A stretch of 64,000 nucleotides of DNA, taken from positions 2,170,001-2,234,000 of the forward strand of contig OZ252283.1 in the NCBI GenBank assembly GCA_965250025.1, in the 5' to 3' direction. Of this stretch, positions 58,804 to 64,000 are shown piece after piece (the first letter of the stretch is position 1; every line of letters begins with the position of its first letter). This stretch comes from CBDDLD01 sp965250025. Its GTDB lineage: Bacteria; Bacteroidota; Bacteroidia; Flavobacteriales; Flavobacteriaceae. Under the pieces are notes generated by a model. That model saw nothing but the letters and a program-made list of their open reading frames with translations. It was not told the DNA's origin and made no database searches. Both the position numbers and the translations under genes were made by a program.

Positions 58804-61773
58804 TTATTTTACAATAACTTTTTTAGTGACTTCGCCTTCAAAGGTGTTGATCTTTACGAAATACACACCAGAATCATATGTTGAGACATCAATCGGTACT
58901 TTATTAGAAAGATTACGATCTTTAGAATAAAATAAAAGTTTTCCTCTTGTGTCATATATTCTTATAGACACTGCGTCTGGCCTATTCCATTCAATATTGA
59001 TCTCATCTGTTGCCGGATTTGGATATACTGTGATGGTATTTAGTTCATATTCATCAACACTAAGACTGGCATTATAAACATCTGATCGCCACAATCCACG
59101 TCCATAAGTACCTGCATATATCTTATCGGTTACTGTATTAATTTCCAATTCGCTAATAATTACATTAGGTAAGTTATTGCTAAATGGCTGCCAGCTATTT
59201 CCTGTTGTATTATCAATATAATATACACCATAGTTCATGCCTAAATACAGACCATCTTGTCCATTATCGTGCCACACCAAAGCTCTGGCACTAAAATTTG
59301 GAAGGTCAAACAAATAGGAATTCCATGTATTTCCACCGTTAGTAGATACATAAACCTTTTGGTTTCCTGTTGTTGCTATTGCTACTTTATTAGGGTCTGA
59401 TGGGTGTATGGCAATAGAATTGATAAACCCAGCAAAACCATTAAGCTCTGTCCAGTCACCAGCTAAACCTCCAACTGTTGTTTTAAACAATCGTGTTCCT
59501 TCGGAAGCATACATGACAAGATTATTAGATGGTGCTATCTTCAACTCGTCTATATCATCGCCAAAGTCTTGAGATATTGATACCCAATTTGTTCCCCCGT
59601 CAGTTGACTTATACACCTCATCATATCCGGCATATATGACATTTGGAGTTGTTGGGTCTTGTTCAAAAGGTGTCACCCATTCTCCGGACTGTCCGAAAGG
59701 TACATCTATAGCCGCCAAGGATATTCCACTATTAAATGATTTATACAGTGTACCATTTTGAGAGGTCCCGTATAGTATATTGCTGTTATTTTTATCTACA
59801 AAGCCTTCCATACCATCAGCTCCAAGCCAATCAGTCCAATTGCCACTACCATCCATTACTGATGATCCATTATCCTGAGAACCACCTGTAACTATGGTTT
59901 GTGCCGTTTGACTGATCCCTATTCTGTAAAACTGTCGGATTCCCAATCCAGCAGTCAAATCTGTATAATAAGTACTATTAACTACCAATGGGTTATTTGC
60001 TACAAATATACCACCATCACTTCCTACATATAACTTACCATCCACATATTCCATAATATCAATATCCGCATGGCAATATCCAATATTCAATGCATTAGCT
60101 GTTCCTGGTATCCACTGAGAGGTAATATTAAAATTAACACCTCCATCGGTTGAACGCCAAGATAGAATACCTGCTATGTGCACATCATTCGCATCAGCTG
60201 GGTTAACTACTATGTCCATATCTCTTGGTGCTTGTCCACGGTCATCAGAAGCCGTTGTGCTATATCCAAAATAGTTTTTTCCGGTATGATCTAATTCTGT
60301 AAATGTTAACCCGCCGTCGGTCGATTTGTGCAAGCCTCCAAATATACCGCCATCAGCCTCTACCACATATACCGCATTAGGATTATCAGCAGAAACACCA
60401 ATCATTTTTGGACCATTGGCAAATGTGTTTGGTGCGGATTCAAACCCATCTGAGAATACAATTCCCAAAGTGGCATCTTCAACTGAAACGTCATCTATGG
60501 TCACCCCCCGGGCATAATTTGCCTTACCTTCAAAAGCAATATAGTAATCCGAAGACTGATTTGGTAAACTTAAAGTGATGTCTGACCATGCTGTAACTTC
60601 AGTTGTATATGTTGCTAATGTTGTCCAAGCTCCAGCAGCAGAAGTTTTATACAATACTCTTAATTCATCAGTATCACCATACCATGACACCTGAGTATGA
60701 GAAAATTTCAACTCAGGATTAGAAGCTCCAGATAAATCCAATGACGGGGATACTAATCTTGTTTCTGGTTGAGAATAATTAGCTACATAAAAATATGCCA
60801 TTGAAGCTCCTGTTTTTGGTGTTACAGAGCTATTTTGATTAGAATTAGCTGTAGACCAATCATTGCCACCACTCACATATTCCTGAGACCATTGGGTAAG
60901 ACCATTAGGTACGTCAAAAGTAATGCCGCCATCTGTAGACATAAAATATTGATTCCCTGTTGCGTAAATTGTATTTGTGTCTCCTGCCTTAAATTCTATA
61001 TCATAACCATTTGTGGCCGTTGCATGAATAATAGTCCAATCTGTACCTGCGTTGGTAGATTTGAATATTCCTCCACCTTCAGAAGTACAAAACATCTTAT
61101 CAGTATTTGTTGGGTCAATTAATATCTTATTGACATTACCTCCGCCTATGTCAGCCAACAAGTTCCAAGTGGCTCCACTATCTGTAGATTTAAAAATCGT
61201 ACCATTAGAACTTCCCCAGAAATAAGTAGAAGCATTGGTCGGGTCTATAGCCAACGAATACACTGTTAAATTAGAGAGGTTGTCGGTAAGTACAGCCCAA
61301 TTAGTACCGCCATCTGTAGATCTCCAAACACCTCCTGTTTGTGCGCCTACGATGATGTGGTTGGTATTCCCTTGTTCAAATGCCATTGACGTAATGCGGC
61401 CTACTCCAGGATTCCAACCACTGGTTTGATTCCAGTTTACAGGTCCCAATTCTTCCCAAGTGCCGACTGTAGTTCTATAAGCAACGCCATCTTGGTTTAT
61501 AAAACCGTTATAATTTTCAAGTTCATTGAAATAGAATTCGGGTGTTTTTAACATCCCATTTTCATCCATATTTCTTAAGGCTTGATATTCCCATCTTTTA
61601 AATGGCTTGTAGCCTTTGCCTCGTTCTGTGCCCGTAAGCGCAAAGTAGGATTCGGCTTCATCAATAATTTCTTGTACGGTGTACGTTCCTTTGGTGATCA
61701 TTCTTTTATACTCTTGACTAAAAAGTATCGAAGAAAAAAGTAGGAAACTTAGAAAAGGAGCTATTTTTTTCAT
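58804..61773 (-). CDS. Large secreted BNR/sialidase-type propeller protein with T9SS sorting domain
   Basis: This 989-aa protein has a signal peptide (about 1-19, ending LFSQ) and repeated BNR/Asp-box-like units (about 110-310 and 470-850) such as SGGVWRSTDGGTNWAVL and SGTLYKSFNSG-like segments. These form a VPS10/sortilin-type propeller. A beta-sandwich (about 320-450) with YIAFEGKANYARGVTIDDVSVE, a MAM or choice-of-anchor-J-like domain, is inserted between them. The end (about 905-989: VYPNPATDEIN, STYDSGVYFVKIN) is the type A sorting domain. The frame is open to 61854, but ATG at 61773 starts a proper signal peptide. Function not known; no sialidase triad was identified. Confidence 0.87.
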   Translation of the reverse strand: MKKIAPFLSFLLFSSILFSQEYKRMITKGTYTVQEIIDEAESYFALTGTERGKGYKPFKRWEYQALRNMDENGMLKTPEFYFNELENYNGFINQDGVAYRTTVGTWEELGPVNWNQTSGWNPGVGRITSMAFEQGNTNHIIVGAQTGGVWRSTDGGTNWAVLTDNLSNLTVYSLAIDPTNASTYFWGSSNGTIFKSTDSGATWNLLADIGGGNVNKILIDPTNTDKMFCTSEGGGIFKSTNAGTDWTIIHATATNGYDIEFKAGDTNTIYATGNQYFMSTDGGITFDVPNGLTQWSQEYVSGGNDWSTANSNQNSSVTPKTGASMAYFYVANYSQPETRLVSPSLDLSGASNPELKFSHTQVSWYGDTDELRVLYKTSAAGAWTTLATYTTEVTAWSDITLSLPNQSSDYYIAFEGKANYARGVTIDDVSVEDATLGIVFSDGFESAPNTFANGPKMIGVSADNPNAVYVVEADGGIFGGLHKSTDGGLTFTELDHTGKNYFGYSTTASDDRGQAPRDMDIVVNPADANDVHIAGILSWRSTDGGVNFNITSQWIPGTANALNIGYCHADIDIMEYVDGKLYVGSDGGIFVANNPLVVNSTYYTDLTAGLGIRQFYRIGISQTAQTIVTGGSQDNGSSVMDGSGNWTDWLGADGMEGFVDKNNSNILYGTSQNGTLYKSFNSGISLAAIDVPFGQSGEWVTPFEQDPTTPNVIYAGYDEVYKSTDGGTNWVSISQDFGDDIDELKIAPSNNLVMYASEGTRLFKTTVGGLAGDWTELNGFAGFINSIAIHPSDPNKVAIATTGNQKVYVSTNGGNTWNSYLFDLPNFSARALVWHDNGQDGLYLGMNYGVYYIDNTTGNSWQPFSNNLPNVIISELEINTVTDKIYAGTYGRGLWRSDVYNASLSVDEYELNTITVYPNPATDEINIEWNRPDAVSIRIYDTRGKLLFYSKDRNLSNKVPIDVSTYDSGVYFVKINTFEGEVTKKVIVK

Positions 61774-61803
61774 AAACAATGCTATTAATTCTATAAATTC
61801 CCC

Positions 61804-61811
61804 CAAAAATA
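61804..61811 (-). promoter_or_regulatory. Possible -7 element of the BNR-repeat gene
   Basis: Minus-strand TATTTTTG fits TAnnTTTG, 30 nt before the ATG at 61773. The -33 position is T-rich (TTTC) without the G. Confidence 0.4.
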
Positions 61812-61847
61812 CTGTTTTTATTATATTTTGAAAAAAATCTTCGTTAT

Positions 61848-63308
61848 ATGACACCCAATGAGATCATTATCCTTGTAACACTATACTTTAGTGTGCTTTT
61901 TTTAATTTCTTATTTCACTGGTAAAGACAGCAGTAATGCGGCTTTCTTTAAAGCTAATAAATCTGCACCATGGTATTTGGTGGCTTTTGGAATGATTGGT
62001 GCTTCTTTATCTGGAGTGACCTTTATTTCAGTTCCCGGTGCTGTTGAAGCCAAACAATTTGGTTACATGCAAGTTGTATTGGGCTATTTTTTCGGCTATC
62101 TTGTTATTGCTTATGTTTTGCTTCCTTTGTATTACAGGCTCAATTTAACCTCTATCTATACCTACCTTAAAGATCGCTTTGGAATCATAAGCTATAAAAC
62201 CGGTTCTATCTCTTTCCTGATCTCCAGAACCATTGGTGCTGCATTTAGGCTATTTCTTGTTGCTAAAGTTTTACAATTATTGGTTTTTGATCTGTTTAAC
62301 ATTCCATTTACCATTACTGTTATCATAACCATAGCGTTGATATGGTTGTATACATTTAAAGGCGGTATTAAAACCATCATATTTACAGATACACTTCAAA
62401 CTTTATTTATGCTGATCTCCGTCGTTATTACAATCGTATTTCTAGCTTCAGCATTAGATATCCATAGTATTTCTGATGTTGTTTCTAATACGGTAAACAG
62501 TTCTTATAGCAAAGTCTTTTTCTTTGATAATTCTAACGACCCTCAATTTTTCATTAAGAGCTTTCTATCCGGGATTTTCATTACTATAACCATGACAGGT
62601 TTGGATCAGGATATGATGCAAAAAAACCTGACGTGCAAAAACTTAAAAGAGGCTCAGAAAAATATGGTTTCATTCAGTATTGTTTTGATCCTTGTAAATG
62701 TTTTATTCCTGGTCCTAGGCCTTATGTTGACACAATATGCTCAAAAGCATGGTATAGACGCTCATAAAGATGATCTGTTTCCTACATTAGCCATGCTACC
62801 GGAAATTGGCAAAATCACTTCTGCCTTCTTTATCTTAGGCTTAATTGCTGCGGCGTATTCAAGTGCCGATTCGGCTTTAACCTCATTAACCACATCATTC
62901 TGTATAGATATTATTGATATTGAACAAAAATCTAAAGAACAACAGGTTGCTATCAGAAAAAAGATTCATGTTTTATTTAGTCTTATTCTGGTCATTGTTA
63001 TCGTTCTTTTTGATACGATTTTTAAAGATGTCTCTGTGATATGGGAACTGTTCAAAGCTGCCGGATATACTTATGGTCCCTTGCTAGGTCTATTCGCATT
63101 TGGATTATTATCTAAACACCAATTAAAAGACAAGTATGTATGGATTATTGCTATTATTGCCCCAATTGCTTCTTATCTTTTGAATCTATATTCTGCGGAT
63201 ATCTTTAATGGTTATGAAATTGGCTTTGAAATACTTATTATTAATGGGCTTTTGACTTATATGGGGCTATTTTTCATTAAATCAAAACCTTCTAATATTG
63301 ATCAGTAG
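61848..63308 (+). CDS. Sodium/solute symporter (SLC5/SSS family)
   Basis: This 486-aa inner-membrane transporter has about 13 helices. Conserved pieces are GASLSGVTFISVPGAVE (about 46-62), TIGAAFRLF, TFKGGIKTIIFTDTLQT (sodium-site region) and AAAYSSADSALTSLTT (about 336-351). It would take up an unidentified solute with Na+, which fits a marine organism. The start is ATG at 61848, 74 nt from the divergent BNR gene. Its stop overlaps the convergent CoA-binding protein gene by 17 nt. Confidence 0.92.
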   Translation: MTPNEIIILVTLYFSVLFLISYFTGKDSSNAAFFKANKSAPWYLVAFGMIGASLSGVTFISVPGAVEAKQFGYMQVVLGYFFGYLVIAYVLLPLYYRLNLTSIYTYLKDRFGIISYKTGSISFLISRTIGAAFRLFLVAKVLQLLVFDLFNIPFTITVIITIALIWLYTFKGGIKTIIFTDTLQTLFMLISVVITIVFLASALDIHSISDVVSNTVNSSYSKVFFFDNSNDPQFFIKSFLSGIFITITMTGLDQDMMQKNLTCKNLKEAQKNMVSFSIVLILVNVLFLVLGLMLTQYAQKHGIDAHKDDLFPTLAMLPEIGKITSAFFILGLIAAAYSSADSALTSLTTSFCIDIIDIEQKSKEQQVAIRKKIHVLFSLILVIVIVLFDTIFKDVSVIWELFKAAGYTYGPLLGLFAFGLLSKHQLKDKYVWIIAIIAPIASYLLNLYSADIFNGYEIGFEILIINGLLTYMGLFFIKSKPSNIDQ

Positions 63309-63654
63309 CCAGTAGCACTAATGTACATGCAACTTCGTATGGTATATGATGCTGTTGTAATAAATCATAGAATTCAGGGTTCTCAGTACCGGGGTTAAAA
63401 ATAACTCGATTAGGTTTTAAGCTAATCAAGTAATCATAATACTGTTTTTGGACTTCCGGATTGATATATAACGTTACAGTATCGACGTCATCATAAGCCT
63501 TTAGATCTGTATCAATGCGAATGGTTTCTATAGTCCCTTCTTTTAAACCAAACGCCCTGACACTATGCCCGTAATTTAAGAGTCGTTTTACTGCTATATT
63601 AGAATATCTATTAGGGTTTAACGATGCTCCGAAAACCAGTGTTTTATTTTTCAT
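63292..63654 (-). CDS. CoA-binding domain protein
   Basis: This 120-aa single-domain Rossmann protein of the CoA_binding_2 (YccU) family has TLVFGASLNPNRYSNIAVKRLLNYGHSV (about 5-32) and FNPGTENPEFYDLLQQ. The family's role is unclear; some members bind CoA or regulate cobalamin- or CoA-linked enzymes. The C-terminus overlaps the symporter by 17 nt on the other strand. It is divergent from the receptor gene at the right edge. Confidence 0.86.
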   Translation of the reverse strand: MKNKTLVFGASLNPNRYSNIAVKRLLNYGHSVRAFGLKEGTIETIRIDTDLKAYDDVDTVTLYINPEVQKQYYDYLISLKPNRVIFNPGTENPEFYDLLQQHHIPYEVACTLVLLATDQY

Positions 63655-63655
63655 T

Positions 63656-63694
63656 TGTTAAAAAGGTGTTAAGTAGTGTTAAAAAGAGTAACAC
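63656..63694 (+). promoter_or_regulatory. Phased TGTTAA direct repeats with an inverted half-site
   Basis: TGTTAA occurs at 63656, 63667 and 63677 (11- and 10-bp steps, one helical turn each), followed by the inverted copy TAACAC (63689-63694) of the GTGTTA in repeats 2 and 3. It lies between two divergent genes, 54-92 nt before the receptor ATG. This is a probable operator. Confidence 0.5.
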
Positions 63695-63747
63695 ATGGTA
63701 AATATAGTCGTCTATCACTACATAAACTATCGTCAATCAATCAAAAA

Positions 63748-64000
63748 ATGAAACAGTTATTGTTATTTTTTGCTGTTATATGTTCATTAACAGCAATTTC
63801 ACAACCCCATTCAAATTCTGATGTAAAAAGCGGATACATTTCCGGTAGAGTTATGGATGCTGCACTCAAGCAGCCTTTACCTTATGTTAACGTTATTATC
63901 AAAGATGCAAATCAAAAAATCATTACCGGTGGTATTACCTCTGATGATGGTACATTTAAAATAGAAAAGATTCCTGAAGGTCTTGTTAATGTTGAAATAA
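63748..64000 (+). CDS. Outer-membrane receptor / TonB-dependent-type protein, N-terminal part only
   Basis: The window ends inside this gene; 84 codons are seen. A signal peptide (about 1-19, ending AISQ) precedes a CarboxypepD_reg-like domain (GYISGRVMDAALKQPLPYVNV, about 29-49; SDDGTFKIEKIPEG). This arrangement is the usual start of outer-membrane beta-barrel or TonB-dependent receptors of Bacteroidota; the barrel would lie beyond position 64000. A plain regulatory-domain protein, like the one at 53686, is the alternative. Confidence 0.65.
   Translation, partial: MKQLLLFFAVICSLTAISQPHSNSDVKSGYISGRVMDAALKQPLPYVNVIIKDANQKIITGGITSDDGTFKIEKIPEGLVNVEI

Noticed and set aside
1..64000. tRNA, rRNA, insertion sequence, prophage, restriction-modification or defence genes
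   Set aside because: I looked for transposases, integrases, methylases, nucleases with defence partners and cloverleaf-like sequence in the intergenic gaps and found none that I could support.

Overview
The window is about 64 kb of low-GC DNA from the chromosome of a member of the Bacteroidota, most likely a marine Flavobacteriaceae. The evidence is: proteins ending in type IX secretion (T9SS) type A sorting domains; lipoproteins with an acidic stretch after the lipobox Cys; no Shine-Dalgarno sequences; promoters of the Bacteroidota form TTTG-N18/19-TAnnTTTG; a DUF4295 gene beside rpmB and rpmG; bacillithiol enzyme BshC; and a long SecA with an insertion and no C-terminal zinc motif. No rRNA, tRNA, CRISPR array, insertion sequence, phage or plasmid gene was seen. 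Genes are densely packed and often overlap by 1 nt (TAATG) or abut, so this reads as core genome with a few accessory surface modules.

Layout. 1-2.9 kb: the end of an exopolysaccharide export locus (Wza-type lipoprotein and a Wzc-type kinase cut by the window edge). 2.9-7.3 kb: ABC-F ATPase, O-methyltransferase-like protein, LolD/MacB-type ATPase, cobalamin adenosyltransferase and a small DUF2795 protein. 7.5-10.9 kb: secA. 11-16.7 kb (minus): an ECF sigma factor, its probable membrane anti-sigma, an unusual Trp-repeat surface protein, an M23 peptidase and a leucine-rich T9SS protein. 16.9-22.7 kb: DUF2911 protein, MeaB GTPase, sugar epimerase, lipid-linked glycosyltransferase, PAP2 phosphatase and a MATE exporter. 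22.7-30.1 kb (minus): DUF4932 lipoprotein, DUF11/beta-propeller lipoprotein, membrane AraC regulator, nitronate monooxygenase, T9SS subtilase and mnmA. 30.2-32.4 kb: divergent MORN-repeat and triple-FAS1 proteins. 32.7-44.2 kb (minus): yidC, pyrG, then guaA-LysM/PBP1-OsmC-DUF922-DUF3820, then bshC with a PLP decarboxylase. 44.3-49.6 kb: M14 carboxypeptidase, small TfoX-like protein, rimO, serine hydrolase. 49.6-58.7 kb (minus): ftsY, DUF4295, rpmG, rpmB, cinA, Hpt, FAH hydrolase, exonuclease, 2-oxoacid dehydrogenase E2, glycosyltransferase, recR. 58.8-64 kb: a large BNR-repeat T9SS protein, an SLC5 symporter, a CoA-binding protein and the start of an outer-membrane receptor.

How the genes work together. 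Much of the window is housekeeping: protein export and membrane insertion (SecA, FtsY, YidC), nucleotide synthesis (PyrG, GuaA), RNA and ribosome modification (MnmA, RimO) and recombination (RecR). Laid over this are envelope functions: T9SS cargo that SecA-dependent export would deliver, peptidoglycan-binding or -cleaving proteins, polysaccharide export and glycosyltransferases.

The least explained part is the sigma/anti-sigma/Trp-repeat/M23 module (13.1-16.7 kb). Other points worth a second look are a helically phased TGTTAA repeat before the receptor at the right edge, promoter and terminator overlap at ftsY, a 5'-terminal hairpin before pyrG, and several promoter -7 elements that touch start codons. 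I saw no clear novel defence or mobile system.
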